From: a virus
Virus record (IMG/VR): IMGVR_UViG_3300047319_000592
Location: 1 to 28,990 of that record
Direction: 5' to 3' (one strand)
Length of the DNA: 28,990 bases
In this document: piece after piece, positions 15,084 through 23,346 of the stretch
Position numbering within the stretch: the first letter of the stretch is position 1
How the letters are laid out: the number at the start of each line of letters is the position of its first letter
The notes under the pieces: generated by a model
Database searches by the model: none
What the model was told of the DNA's origin: nothing
What the model saw: only the letters and a program-made list of their open reading frames with translations
Program-made: the position numbers and the translations under genes

Positions 15084-16355
15084 TCAGGCCGTCTTCACGC
15101 GGACGTTGGCCCACGGGTTGGAGCAAATGAGCTGCTGATCGCCGACCGCTCGGATCTCGCGGCTATCCGCGGCGTCCTCGAGCATCGGATTGTCGGGCGT
15201 CGCGTCGTCGTCCCAGTGGAACCAGTCGCCGCAGGACGCCATCTTCCAGGTGTCCATGTTGAGGAGCCGCTCGACGCCGGAGGGCATCCACGGATCCGCG
15301 ACGACCTCGATCGGGCCAGCAGGCCCCATCATCTTGATCGCCTCGTAGTTGAGGCCGAGGTTGATGCTCCCGAGCGGCGCCGACGGCGCCTTCGTCATCT
15401 GGAGCATGTTCGCGGACGAGAGCTCGAAGTAGAGATCCGTCCAGGCCGTGGTGTTGAGCAGATAGACGAGCCGGCCGTCGTTCTGCTGGCCGGTGTCGGC
15501 GCCCGCCTGCGCGGCGAGCATGATGCGCTGGCGCGGCGTCTTGTTCGTCAGTGTGAGGTTGACGCCAGCGAGCTGCGCCGGAGCGTTCGCGCGGGTGACC
15601 CCGAGGAAGGCGCTCGGCGTGCCGCCGGTGAGCCAATCCGGGCACCAGGCGTCGAAGCCGAAGTGCACGACGCTCGTGCCGAAGGCGCCCGCGCGGAAGA
15701 GGAAGCTCGTCGTGGTGAGCCCGGCGATCGCGTTCGACCAGGACGACTCCTTGATCGTGACGGTCGGCGCGCTGGTCGTGCCCTGGACCGAGGCGACGGT
15801 GACCTGTCCGACGAGCGGCGCGCCCGTCGTGCCGTCCGTGGTCGCGGCCCAGAGCGTCATGCCCTTGACGAGCCGGCGAGCGTCGGCGCCCTTATCGAGC
15901 GTGACAGTCTGGCTCGAGAGCGTAGACGTCGAGAGAATGCGGCCGAGGGCGCCGCCTCCGTTGCCATGGATGAACGACGAGAAGTCGTTCCGGGCCTGGT
16001 TGATGAGGCCCTTCGAGTCGCGCTCCATCGGATCGCGAAGCAGGCCCTTGTTCCCCGTGAACTTCGCGCGACGGTAGAGGTCTCCGCCGATCGAGAAATT
16101 GCCGAAGTAGCTGGCGAGCTGGACCTGGAACTCTTCGGCCGTCGACGCGGTCTTGAAGAGTTTCGCGTTGCCGAAGTCGCCGAGGCCCTGCGGAGGGCTG
16201 GTGCCGACGGTGACGAAACGGATCTTCTCTCCGAAGCCCGTGTCTTTTCCAATCATCCCCAGGGCCGGCGAGGCCTTGAAGATCTGCTCCATGAACGCTT
16301 CACGCGGCCACAGATTGCGAATCAGTTTGTACGTTGAGATTTGAGCAGCAGGCAT
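15084..16355 (-). CDS. Major capsid protein, 423 aa
   Basis: ATG at 16355 has GGGAGG about five bases upstream, the kind of strong site expected for the most abundant virion protein. Length is typical of major coat proteins. The N-terminal region (ISTYKLIRNLWPREAFMEQIFKAS) matches the pattern of HK97-fold capsid proteins that lack an obvious prohead protease site. There follow a region like an E-loop (GEKIRFVTVGTSPPQGLGDFG), a large domain with YRRAKFTGNKGLLRDPMERDS, and a late IEVVADPWMPSGVERLLNMDTWK, typical of the final strand and helix. The gene lies directly after a scaffold-like gene and before decoration-like genes. The identification rests on position, length and overall pattern. The HK97 fold itself is inferred from the family. 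Confidence 0.85.
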   Translation of the reverse strand: MPAAQISTYKLIRNLWPREAFMEQIFKASPALGMIGKDTGFGEKIRFVTVGTSPPQGLGDFGNAKLFKTASTAEEFQVQLASYFGNFSIGGDLYRRAKFTGNKGLLRDPMERDSKGLINQARNDFSSFIHGNGGGALGRILSTSTLSSQTVTLDKGADARRLVKGMTLWAATTDGTTGAPLVGQVTVASVQGTTSAPTVTIKESSWSNAIAGLTTTSFLFRAGAFGTSVVHFGFDAWCPDWLTGGTPSAFLGVTRANAPAQLAGVNLTLTNKTPRQRIMLAAQAGADTGQQNDGRLVYLLNTTAWTDLYFELSSANMLQMTKAPSAPLGSINLGLNYEAIKMMGPAGPIEVVADPWMPSGVERLLNMDTWKMASCGDWFHWDDDATPDNPMLEDAADSREIRAVGDQQLICSNPWANVRVKTA

Positions 16356-16396
16356 GCGAGCCTCCCGTGGGCTCGCGCTCGGCTCACATCACGTCG

Positions 16397-17365
16397 TCAC
16401 TCGAAGACACGCCGGGCCCGCTCCTCGAAAGGCAGCGCGGCCCAGTCCGTATCATCCGAGACGACGGATGCGCGGCCTTGCGCAAGCGTGTTCGAAACGG
16501 TGGACATCGGCTTCGCTGCGCCGGGATGTGGTGGGGTGGGTGCTTGCCGTTGCTGGGGAGCGGCCGCCTGGGGCTGGCCGTAGATTTTCCCGAGGTGGGT
16601 GAGCATGTCCTCGACCGAATCGAGGACGTGTTGCTCCCAACCCGGTCCGCTCGGGACGGTGGGCGATGCGCTGTTCGCCAGCTTGAGGAATTCCTCAGGC
16701 CCGAAAGACTTCAGAAACGCCGACGAGTGGGGCGCCTGCGCCGCCGCGCGCTCGGTAAAATGCAGCATGGCGGAGCCGCGCTCCATCGCCTGAGCGACCT
16801 GCTTCTCCTGCTGCAGGTCGCCGGTAATGCGCGCGATGATCGCGTCCTGATCCGCGAGGCGCTTCTCGAGTGCCGACACTTTGGGGTCGATCGTCTTCTG
16901 CGCGACGTGCTGGGCGATCAGCTCCGGATTGGCCTCCTGATCGCGAAGCCATTTGCCAAGCTCGGCAGGCGTGACCTGCATCCGCTTGGCGAGCGCGAAG
17001 AAGCCGGGGGCGTCGAGCGTCGTCGGGTCCACGCGACCGGTGAGCTGCGATTCCAGCTCGGCCGCTCGCCTCTCGGCGGCTTCGGCCCGCTGCTGCGCCT
17101 GCTCGGCGGCGCGGAGCTTGGCCTGATAGTCGACGCGCTCGCGCTCTTTGGAGAGCACGGCATCGAGCTCCTTGCGGCGCTCGGCCCGCTTGGCTGCTTC
17201 CCCCGAGTCTGCGGCCGACCCATCGGCAGGAGCAAGGGGGGATGCAGGGTCGGCCGCAGACTCGGAGAAGGCCGCGGCGGCACGGTCTTCATAGGGCGTG
17301 ACGACAGGGGCGGATTCGGGAGTAGCCGCGGCGGGTGCTGCGCCGGTTTGCTGGGGCTGGTTCAC
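16397..17365 (-). CDS. Putative capsid scaffolding protein, 322 aa
   Basis: The start is GTG at 17365; the nearest ATG (17370) runs into a stop after two codons. The protein has a Pro/Ala-rich disordered start, a long charged coiled coil at about residues 58-110 (KRAERRKELDAVLSKERERV, then AEQAQQRAEAAERRAAELES), a second helical part at 160-210 and an acidic or mixed C-terminus ending DWAALPFEERARRVFE. That architecture, and its position between portal and major capsid genes, fit a scaffolding protein which shapes the procapsid and leaves before packaging. No protease motif is present. Confidence is moderate because scaffolds diverge widely. Confidence 0.75.
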   Translation of the reverse strand: MNQPQQTGAAPAAATPESAPVVTPYEDRAAAAFSESAADPASPLAPADGSAADSGEAAKRAERRKELDAVLSKERERVDYQAKLRAAEQAQQRAEAAERRAAELESQLTGRVDPTTLDAPGFFALAKRMQVTPAELGKWLRDQEANPELIAQHVAQKTIDPKVSALEKRLADQDAIIARITGDLQQEKQVAQAMERGSAMLHFTERAAAQAPHSSAFLKSFGPEEFLKLANSASPTVPSGPGWEQHVLDSVEDMLTHLGKIYGQPQAAAPQQRQAPTPPHPGAAKPMSTVSNTLAQGRASVVSDDTDWAALPFEERARRVFE

Positions 17366-17392
17366 TTCATGGCTGGTCTTCTCGCTGGACGG

Positions 17393-19435
17393 TCAGGCGG
17401 CCTGGGCCATGCCTGGGATGGGTGGGAGCGGGGGAGCTTGTGGGGCGGCCGGCATCGGGCTTCCCGGAGCAGGCGCGAGCGGGCCGGTGCTAGCCCCCGA
17501 GGCCGGCATCGCGGGGGCGCCCGGCGCAGGCGGAGGCGCGAGCTTCTGCATCTCGACTTGGCACTGCTTCATGTAGCGCTGGAGCAGATCGAGGTTGAAC
17601 TCGGGCGCGCCGTCGAGCCACGCGCGGTTGTAGCGCTGCTGGGCGCGCTTGGCCGACCAGGCATAGTCCTGGTAGGCGCTCGGGGCGAAGAACGCGGCTT
17701 CGCCTTCCTCCTCCTCGGCATCGAGCATGCGCTGAAGGATCTCATCGACCACGAGCTTGTCGGCCGTCTCGAGGTCGAGCTCGGCCTGGAGATCTGGATC
17801 GTCGAGCAGACGATAGAAGGTGAAGTCGGTAATCTTGCCCGACTCCCAGAGCATCATGAGCTTGTCGAGCTTGCCGCCGATCTGCGTCGACAGGAGCGAC
17901 CTGGACTCCATCTTCAGCTCGACGCCCTCGATGTAGACATCGGACCAGCGGAGCCGCACGAGACCGCCCTTCATCGGGACGGTCACGGCGTGATCGCCAT
18001 AGGCCTCGGCGATCTGCTTGGCGCAATCGAGGAACCGCCGCCCCAGCTCGAGGCACCAGTCCTCGGAGGCGCGGCCGAAGATCATGAATCGCTCGGTCTC
18101 GATGTCGTCGAGCGTCTGGAGCGCGATGCCCGCGGTGATGCCGGCCGGCTTCTGGCTCTGGACCGACATCTGCGATAGGCCGGATTCGTTCAGCGCATCC
18201 TGCGTCAGCTCGCGCGGACGCTGGCGAAAGTGCTCATTGACGAGGTCGAGCTGAAGCACCTCCGGCTTGCCCCCGTTCGCGTGCCGCATCACGTGGATGC
18301 CGTTCATGAACTCGGAGTCATGCACCTTGGCGCCATCGGGCGTCGCGACGAAGACGCCAGACAGGCGGTACATCTCCGCCAGCCGCTCCGTCGACATGTT
18401 GATCTCGTATTGGTAGCCCTCGAGTTGCTCCACGAGACCATGGCCCCAGCAGCCGACGATCGCATCGTTGTAGGCGAGGACGACATACGGGAAGTAGTCG
18501 TATTCCCACGGCTCATCGATGAGGGTCCCGGCGGTCGTGACGACGACATGGCGACCGGTGCATTTGTGCTTCCGGGGCTGTTCGCCCTGGTCCGCAGGCT
18601 CTGCGGTCGCGGGCTCATCCTCGTCGTCCCGGTGGCCCTCTTCCTCCTCCTCGCGGTCGATGTCTTCCGCTTGGACGTGTTCCTCCGGCCGGTCGCAGAG
18701 GTGCCACGCTTCGATGATGTCGACGCGGGCGACCGTGCAGCCGCCGCCGCCGTTCATCATGTCGTAGTGAAGGTCGAAGCGGCCGGCGCCCTCGATGGCG
18801 TCGCGAACCGTGCTCTTCCACCCGCCGCTCTCGGTGCGCGCATACTGCTCGAGCAGAACGCCCTTGTCGATGCTGCGGCAGTGGTAGAGATTCCGTGGGC
18901 TGCCGTAGCGCGCGTCCCACTCATCGGCGTAGAGCTCCCAGGGGAAGGCCCGCTCGGTCTTGATGCGCCGGCCCTCCGTCCAGACCTTCAGCGCGCCGCG
19001 GCCGAAAATCTGCGCATCCCGGAGGATGACCTTCATATGCTTCTCGAAGATGCGCTGCCGGTAGAATTCGCCCTCGAGGAACTGCGTCTGCTTCTTGGCG
19101 CGCTTCTGGTCCTTCCATGACCCGCGCGTCGTCAGGACTTCGGGGAGGTTTCGGTGCTGCCCGATCTTCGCCGTAAGCGTATCGACCGCCTGCCGGCAGA
19201 CGTTGTAGGGCATCGTCGCCGGCCCGTATTCGCAGCCGCGCTGGCTGTTGCCGCGGATGCCGGGCCTGTCGGAGGCGCAGTAGAGGCCCGCGTGGTACTC
19301 GTCGGAGTCGACGCGCCACTCGGATTCCTCGCGCACCATCCGGAAGACGGGCACAAGCGTGGTATGCACGGAGCCCTTCGGCTCGGCGAACCACCTGGCG
19401 GAGATGGGAGCGTTGCTGGGATCAGCGCTCGCCAA
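17393..19435 (-). CDS. Portal protein, 680 aa
   Basis: The open frame begins with TTG at 19435, overlapping the stop of the preceding small gene by 14 bases; no in-frame ATG lies close by. Portal features include TMPYNVCRQAVDTLTAKIGQ near residue 75-95, the helical FGRGALKVWTEGRRI near 145-160, the crown-like AYNDAIVGCWGHGLVEQLEGYQ near 320-345 and the ALNESGLSQMSVQSQKPAGITAG stretch near 400-425, followed by a long helical stem. An acidic insertion (DREEEEEGHRDDEDEP) lies near residue 265-280. The C-terminus is Pro/Ala-rich. The protein forms the dodecameric ring at one capsid vertex through which DNA passes. Terminase is three short genes upstream and scaffold immediately downstream, as expected. 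Confidence 0.85.
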   Translation of the reverse strand: MASADPSNAPISARWFAEPKGSVHTTLVPVFRMVREESEWRVDSDEYHAGLYCASDRPGIRGNSQRGCEYGPATMPYNVCRQAVDTLTAKIGQHRNLPEVLTTRGSWKDQKRAKKQTQFLEGEFYRQRIFEKHMKVILRDAQIFGRGALKVWTEGRRIKTERAFPWELYADEWDARYGSPRNLYHCRSIDKGVLLEQYARTESGGWKSTVRDAIEGAGRFDLHYDMMNGGGGCTVARVDIIEAWHLCDRPEEHVQAEDIDREEEEEGHRDDEDEPATAEPADQGEQPRKHKCTGRHVVVTTAGTLIDEPWEYDYFPYVVLAYNDAIVGCWGHGLVEQLEGYQYEINMSTERLAEMYRLSGVFVATPDGAKVHDSEFMNGIHVMRHANGGKPEVLQLDLVNEHFRQRPRELTQDALNESGLSQMSVQSQKPAGITAGIALQTLDDIETERFMIFGRASEDWCLELGRRFLDCAKQIAEAYGDHAVTVPMKGGLVRLRWSDVYIEGVELKMESRSLLSTQIGGKLDKLMMLWESGKITDFTFYRLLDDPDLQAELDLETADKLVVDEILQRMLDAEEEEGEAAFFAPSAYQDYAWSAKRAQQRYNRAWLDGAPEFNLDLLQRYMKQCQVEMQKLAPPPAPGAPAMPASGASTGPLAPAPGSPMPAAPQAPPLPPIPGMAQAA

Positions 19436-19643
19436 GCTTCAGCAATGGTCCCCCGCTCGACGCGGTGGCGATGCGGCGGCGCTCTTCGCGCGCACGTCGC
19501 TCCACTTCGGAGGGGGTCAATCGCTGGGTTGGCTCTTCGGTAATGCTGTCGATGGGCAGCGGGGCAAGCTCGATGCCCCATGCCTTCACGGCGCCGGCCT
19601 CACGCATCGCTGCGCATCGCGCTCGGAAGTCGTCGAGGCTCAT
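19422..19643 (-). CDS. Small protein upstream of portal, 73 aa (unknown)
   Basis: I choose ATG at 19643 because GGAG lies nine bases upstream; a GTG at 19658 in the same frame has no ribosome site. The protein is helical, with a short N-terminal helix (SLDDFRARCAAMREAGAVKAWG), a Pro-rich hinge and a basic helix (SEVERRAREERRRIATAS). It overlaps the portal start by 14 bases. Many phages carry a small basic helical protein next to the portal, but this one has no recognised family. The start could be either site. Confidence 0.6.
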   Translation of the reverse strand: MSLDDFRARCAAMREAGAVKAWGIELAPLPIDSITEEPTQRLTPSEVERRAREERRRIATASSGGPLLKLGER

Positions 19644-19679
19644 CTCGTCCGTCTCCACTCGACGGAATCTAGCTGAGCG

Positions 19680-19895
19680 TCAGTCGCCATGCAATGCCTC
19701 CACGAGGCGCCGAAGCGCCTGCTCGCCGCTGTTGCCCTTGTAGATGGCGCCACCTAGGGCGTCATGCCAGGCGCACCAAGAATCGGCGCGATCGGTGCCA
19801 TCCCAGGTGAAGTGCAGCATGACCGCGCGGCGATTGCGCTGGTGTAGCAGCGTCTGGCCCTCCTCGAGGAGCTGCGCGAATGCAGATCTGCTCAT
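19680..19895 (-). CDS. Small orphan protein, 71 aa
   Basis: ATG at 19895 overlaps the TGA of the 27-codon gene before it (ATGA), so translation is probably coupled. The protein has a helical first part (SRSAFAQLLEEGQTLLHQR) and a second part with aromatic residues (VMLHFTWDGTDRADSWCAWH) and a final short helix. No domain is recognised and no membrane segment is seen. Longer versions reaching upstream through the terminase gene are rejected because their translation is Arg-rich and without coding character. The gene lies between terminase and portal. Confidence 0.55.
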   Translation of the reverse strand: MSRSAFAQLLEEGQTLLHQRNRRAVMLHFTWDGTDRADSWCAWHDALGGAIYKGNSGEQALRRLVEALHGD

Positions 19896-19975
19896 CGCCG
19901 GTGCAGATCCAATTCCAACTCCAGTTCCCGGATGCGTTCCGCTTGTCGCAGATTGCAGGACTCCGTGTCGTTCAT
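19892..19975 (-). CDS. 27-residue micro-protein between terminase and portal
   Basis: A strong ribosome site (GGAGG) sits five bases before ATG 19975. That ATG overlaps the stop of the large terminase gene (ATGA), and its own stop overlaps the next ATG. The peptide is MNDTESCNLRQAERIRELEL followed by seven more residues, with leucine and isoleucine spacing of an amphipathic helix. It may be translated for coupling only, or be a small helical partner of the terminase. No known family of this size is recognised. Confidence 0.55.
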   Translation of the reverse strand: MNDTESCNLRQAERIRELELELDLHRR

Positions 19976-21564
19976 CGGTTCCTCCATGATGCGCGCGCGC
20001 CCCTGTCCATAATCTGCCCCTTCGGCATCCACGCCGGCCGTTCCTGATCGCGAACGAGCGCCATGCGCCGCCGCTCCTTGGCCTTCGCCAACCATTGCTC
20101 CGTGCCCTCCTCGGGCCTCGGCGCCGGAATAGCATCGCCGCTGACTTGCCATACCGCCAAAACGAAGGCCGCCGCGATGTCGCCGTGACCGCCCTTCGCC
20201 CACCGCGGGTGCGAGATGCTGATCTGTCCGCCGCTCGTCGGCCGCCCATGCACTTCGCGGAGCTGCTGGACGAAGCGCTGCATGAAGTCTAGCTGCTTGC
20301 CGTGGATCTTGATGCGCCCCTGCCGGAGCAGCATCCGCGCGCGGCCGTAGCTATCGCTCGTCGTCATCGGCGCCGCAGCAAAGACGAGGCCGTGCTCCGT
20401 GAGATGCTCGTCGATGCTGGAGCGCTCGTGGCCGTCGGCCATGACATAGAGCGCGCTCGATGCCTTCACCTTGGCCGCGAAGCTGGCCACGGTTTGGCTC
20501 GGCTTCAGCGGCTTATCTTCGGTCGGCCGCTCCTCGGCGCCGTCGAAGACGTGGATGGTCTCGCCTCGCAGGGCCACGAGGATCAGCGCCGAACTATCTG
20601 AGCGGAAGCCGAAGTCAGCTCCCGCGCCCGGGATGTCGCCGGGCTCGAGCTCGAACGGCTCATCGGTCAGCGCCTCATCGATGCTCGCCGGCTCGAAGAA
20701 CACCGTGGTACCCGACGTCATGAACTTGGCGCCATACTCGCGGGCCGCGTTGTCGGGATCGCGCGCCTCCTCGCGGGCCACGATGTCGCGCGTCAGCTCG
20801 GAGTCGTGAAGCACCAGCGTGGGCGCATGCACGACGAGCGTGCCCTCCGGCTTATCCTTCCAGAGGTTGTACAGCAGCCCCGTCTGAGCCCAGGGCGTGG
20901 ACGCGACGATGACCTGGCCGCCGGGCAGCACGCGTGCCGTGGCGGAACGGAAGATCTCCTCGTCGTTCACCTTGTAGGTCGAATCGCGGAAGAAGGCGCA
21001 CTCGTCGAGCGCGAAGTCGGTGAACCATCGCCCGCGAGCGGCCGTGCCGCCCATCGTCGCTACGCCGGTCTCGAAGCTCACGAGCGCGCCATCAGGGCGC
21101 CGCAGCGTGAACTCGTCGACGCGGGGCGAGCCGTGGAGCATATGCCGCAGCGGGCTATTCATGACGGCGCCGAGCGCATAGCGGAACACCTCCATGCGCA
21201 TGTCGTCGCGTGGGGCGATGATCATCGCGACCGCGCGTTGTCCCGGTGGTAGTGCCGACACGTCGCGCATGAGCATCCCATGCACCAATCGTAGAGCCAC
21301 AAGCACATAGCTCTTGCCGGCTCGGGCTCCGCAGACAGCGGCGACAACGGGGGGGCGACCGCGCCCCATCGGCAGATCGCCGAAGAGCGCCGCGGCGAGG
21401 CCTCGATCCACGGGCTCAGCCACATCATAGGCCACGCGACATAGCTCGGCTTGTCCGGGTGTAAGCCGCACGCCAGCCCAGGCACAGAAGCCAAGGAAGG
21501 TAGGCGGGACATCCGCGTCAGTGACTGCTGGAGCCTGCCGGCGCAGGCTCTTGATCAAGGACAT
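19972..21564 (-). CDS. terL: Large terminase subunit (packaging ATPase/nuclease), 530 aa
   Basis: ATG at 21564 lies inside the end of the small-subunit gene (47-base overlap) with GGAAGG upstream. The ATPase domain shows a Walker A variant GARAGKS at residues 79-85, Walker B FALDECAFF with D187 and E188, and a coupling motif VIVASTP at 218-224. The nuclease domain follows with acidic residues in GADFGFRSDSS (D317), YVMADGHERS (D377) and HGDIAAAFVLA (D462), the RNase H-like triad. Length is normal. It drives DNA through the portal and cuts it. The ATPase and nuclease look intact. Confidence 0.95.
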   Translation of the reverse strand: MSLIKSLRRQAPAVTDADVPPTFLGFCAWAGVRLTPGQAELCRVAYDVAEPVDRGLAAALFGDLPMGRGRPPVVAAVCGARAGKSYVLVALRLVHGMLMRDVSALPPGQRAVAMIIAPRDDMRMEVFRYALGAVMNSPLRHMLHGSPRVDEFTLRRPDGALVSFETGVATMGGTAARGRWFTDFALDECAFFRDSTYKVNDEEIFRSATARVLPGGQVIVASTPWAQTGLLYNLWKDKPEGTLVVHAPTLVLHDSELTRDIVAREEARDPDNAAREYGAKFMTSGTTVFFEPASIDEALTDEPFELEPGDIPGAGADFGFRSDSSALILVALRGETIHVFDGAEERPTEDKPLKPSQTVASFAAKVKASSALYVMADGHERSSIDEHLTEHGLVFAAAPMTTSDSYGRARMLLRQGRIKIHGKQLDFMQRFVQQLREVHGRPTSGGQISISHPRWAKGGHGDIAAAFVLAVWQVSGDAIPAPRPEEGTEQWLAKAKERRRMALVRDQERPAWMPKGQIMDRGARASWRNR

Positions 21565-21982
21565 CCAAGACCTTCCGGTGCAACTCCGGATCCCTCCGAA
21601 GCTGCGACGTCATCATGTCGACTTGCTCGGCGACCGTCTGCTTGACGCGCGCGCAGAAGCGCTGCGGAAAGCGGCGCTCGAGGATCCATGCCTTCGCGGT
21701 CCAGACGTCTGCGCCCGATACGCCGACGACGGCGGCCTGCGCGCTTCGGATCTCGGCCAGCAGCGCAATCTCGGCCTTCGCCTCCTCGATGGACATGCGA
21801 GCCATGAAGCTCGCGTAGGGCTCGACGCCCTCCTCGGCGCGCTTCTCCCAATGGTACAGGCTGTTGCGGTGCATCCCGGCGGCAGCGACCGCTGTCTGGC
21901 GATAGTTGCCGGCGCGGATCGCCTCGAGGATGATCTCCTGGACCGCTGGATCTTCGATCGTCGGTGGTCGGCCCGCGGGCAT
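21518..21982 (-). CDS. terS: Small terminase subunit-like protein with HTH, 154 aa
   Basis: ATG at 21982 overlaps the stop of the preceding gene (ATGA). The N-terminal part begins AGRPPTIEDPAVQEIILEAI and holds a helix-turn-helix (YRQTAVAAAGMHRNSLYHWEKRAEEG, residues about 30-55). A helical middle (MSIEEAKAEIALLAEIRSAQ) and AKAWILERRFPQRFCAR follow, the pattern common in small terminase subunits that bind DNA and recruit the large subunit. It overlaps the terL start by 47 bases. The protein lacks an ATPase motif. The family call is by motif and synteny. Confidence 0.85.
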   Translation of the reverse strand: MPAGRPPTIEDPAVQEIILEAIRAGNYRQTAVAAAGMHRNSLYHWEKRAEEGVEPYASFMARMSIEEAKAEIALLAEIRSAQAAVVGVSGADVWTAKAWILERRFPQRFCARVKQTVAEQVDMMTSQLRRDPELHRKVLDVLDQEPAPAGSSSH

Positions 21983-22263
21983 CAGTGCCGCTTGCCCTTC
22001 CTGCCGATGTGCACCACGGCATCCGGCTCTGCGATCGCCTCCTGGCTCGCCGATCGCACATAGCTGTATCCGTAGCCGCCAATGGTGATCGGCTCGCTCA
22101 TCGTCTCGTGGCAAAGCGTGAAGGTGCCCGGCAGCGTCTCGCGGATGTCCCAGCCGTCGTCCTCGTGGAACGCCTGCTCGCGGCTCGTCGACGGGCCGCC
22201 GGAGACGGGCACGTGCCCATGCACGACGATAACATCGTCGAAGGTGATAGCGCGGATCTTCAT
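21982..22263 (-). CDS. Small orphan protein, 93 aa
   Basis: ATG at 22263 is chosen because AGGAGA precedes it by about eight bases and because it overlaps the stop of the preceding gene (ATGA); an upstream extension in frame looks non-coding. The body appears beta-rich (KIRAITFDDVIVVHGHVPVSGG, then ETLPGTFTLCHETMSEPITIGGYGYSYVRS) and the C-terminus is basic. Nothing marks it as an enzyme. It may be a small packaging-linked or accessory protein. Function unknown. Confidence 0.65.
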   Translation of the reverse strand: MKIRAITFDDVIVVHGHVPVSGGPSTSREQAFHEDDGWDIRETLPGTFTLCHETMSEPITIGGYGYSYVRSASQEAIAEPDAVVHIGRKGKRH

Positions 22264-22415
22264 CGGCACTTCTCCTCGCGGTCTTCCCATTCGCGCTTCA
22301 TGCGCTCGTACCATTCCCAGCTCTGGCCGAAGGGCACGCGGTCGCCGTCGAAGATGAGCCCGACGAGCCAGCCGTATGACAGCGCCGTATGCCCGATGTG
22401 CTGGCCATCCTTCAT
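22260..22415 (-). CDS. Small orphan protein, 51 aa
   Basis: ATG at 22415 overlaps the TGA of the GNAT-like gene (ATGA) and its own stop overlaps the next ATG, so it is bracketed by coupled starts. The peptide has an aromatic hydrophobic centre (ALSYGWLVGLIFDGDRVPFG) and a charged helix at the end (WYERMKREWEDREEK). The hydrophobic stretch is too short and interrupted for a clear membrane helix. No family is recognised. Confidence 0.6.
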   Translation of the reverse strand: MKDGQHIGHTALSYGWLVGLIFDGDRVPFGQSWEWYERMKREWEDREEKCR

Positions 22416-23017
22416 GCCGCCCCCCTCAACTTCGCCCGCATCGTCGCCGGCATCCATTCGGGGCGGTGGATATCCGCCATGTGCCCGAAGACCTGGGCGA
22501 AGATCCGCTCGCCCGCAAGGATCTGCTTCGAAGCAAGCTGCAGCGCCTCGAGCCACCTGCGATCGCGCTCCCAGCGCCGCGCCAAGGTCAGCTTGCGCAG
22601 GTCCATCAGATCGAACGTGGACCGCAGCGCCTCGTCGGCCATCATCCCCGGAGCCATCGCCTCCACGAGGTCGAGCGCGAACTCGCCGCCCTGGATGGGC
22701 AGCAGATTCCGCTTGATGCCGACCCAATGCACGCGCCCGGGAGAGGTGCAGGTGTAGGCCAGAATGATCGCCGGGCCCTTCTCGTAGGTCGGCCGCGACG
22801 GATCGCAGGCCACCTTGACCGAGCCAGACCGAACCAGCGCCGTTACGATGGGCTGGAAAACCTTCCAGTACCGAATCTCATCCGGGTGCGAGTCGACGCA
22901 GGCGCTCGGAAAGCCGAGCTTCTGCATATCGTGGCTGTGCGCATACGACTTGAGCCACATCGACACGAGGCACGCCTCGTCCTCGGGTAGCGCGTCGCGG
23001 ATGGTCCAGTCCGTCAC
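22412..23017 (-). CDS. Degenerate GNAT-like phage protein, 201 aa
   Basis: GTG at 23017 is the best start; the only ATG nearby (23028) is out of frame and stops after four codons. The N-terminus (WTIRDALPEDEACLVSMWLKSYAHS) is the pattern of GNAT-type acyltransferase-like proteins often found near phage terminases. A core strand pair follows (SVKVACDPSRPTYEKGPAIILAYTCTS, then RVHWVGIKR). In active GNATs an (R/Q)-x-x-G-x-(G/A) acetyl-CoA loop comes next; here it reads NLLPIQGGEFALDLV and is not canonical. A helical extension of about 70 residues follows. The activity is therefore doubtful. It starts the packaging/virion block after a 167-base intergenic stretch. Confidence 0.6.
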   Translation of the reverse strand: MTDWTIRDALPEDEACLVSMWLKSYAHSHDMQKLGFPSACVDSHPDEIRYWKVFQPIVTALVRSGSVKVACDPSRPTYEKGPAIILAYTCTSPGRVHWVGIKRNLLPIQGGEFALDLVEAMAPGMMADEALRSTFDLMDLRKLTLARRWERDRRWLEALQLASKQILAGERIFAQVFGHMADIHRPEWMPATMRAKLRGAA

Positions 23018-23184
23018 GACTCAGGCATCGGCACTCTCGCTGGTTGGACGACCTAGGTCGCAATGGAACAAGTATCAGGGATGACGTTGTTTGTCACGCC
23101 CAATATTACTCTGACCTTATTGCGTAGCGATTGCTGGGCCGCAAAGGCACCTAGGACCGCGTTTCGGCGCCCAGGCCTCCGACG
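23018..23184 (-). promoter_or_regulatory. 167-base AT-richer intergenic region before the packaging/virion block
   Basis: This is the longest gene-free stretch in the leftward block between 1 and 25,531. It holds a perfect 12-bp palindrome CGACCTAGGTCG (23049-23060), a second copy of ACCTAGG at 23149-23155 and an AT-rich centre. On the minus strand TAATAT at 23108-23103 could be a -10 box, but no good -35 is found, which would suit an activator-dependent late promoter. This is a proposal; no transcription start can be fixed by eye. Confidence 0.35.
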
Positions 23185-23346
23185 TCAATTCGGCAGCAAG
23201 TCGACCCGCAGGACGTCAATGCGTGCCACGGTGCGGCCGTCTCGGTCCCGGACGACGATCGCCTCGTCAGTCGAGCGCGGATTCGCCTCCCGCGGGCGGA
23301 GCGTGAGAGTCGGCGGCAGCTTCAGCGATTCGGTCGTGGGCGACAT
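23185..23346 (-). CDS. Small orphan protein, 53 aa
   Basis: ATG at 23346 has AAAGGAGG ending five bases upstream, the best ribosome site in this part of the window, and is preferred to ATG 23427, which has none. The peptide begins MSPTTESLKLPPTLTLRPRE and ends with a beta-like stretch (DEAIVVRDRDGRTVARIDVLRV). It could be a small DNA-metabolism accessory because it follows a RusA-like gene, but no domain is recognised. The 70 bases between it and the RusA-like gene hold no other gene. It is the last gene before the intergenic control region. Confidence 0.6.
   Translation of the reverse strand: MSPTTESLKLPPTLTLRPREANPRSTDEAIVVRDRDGRTVARIDVLRVDLLPN

Noticed and set aside
16334-18178. 614-codon rightward frame opposite capsid scaffold and portal
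   Set aside because: Composition is Arg/Gly/Leu-rich, with no motif, and it spans the boundary of two well-supported leftward genes.
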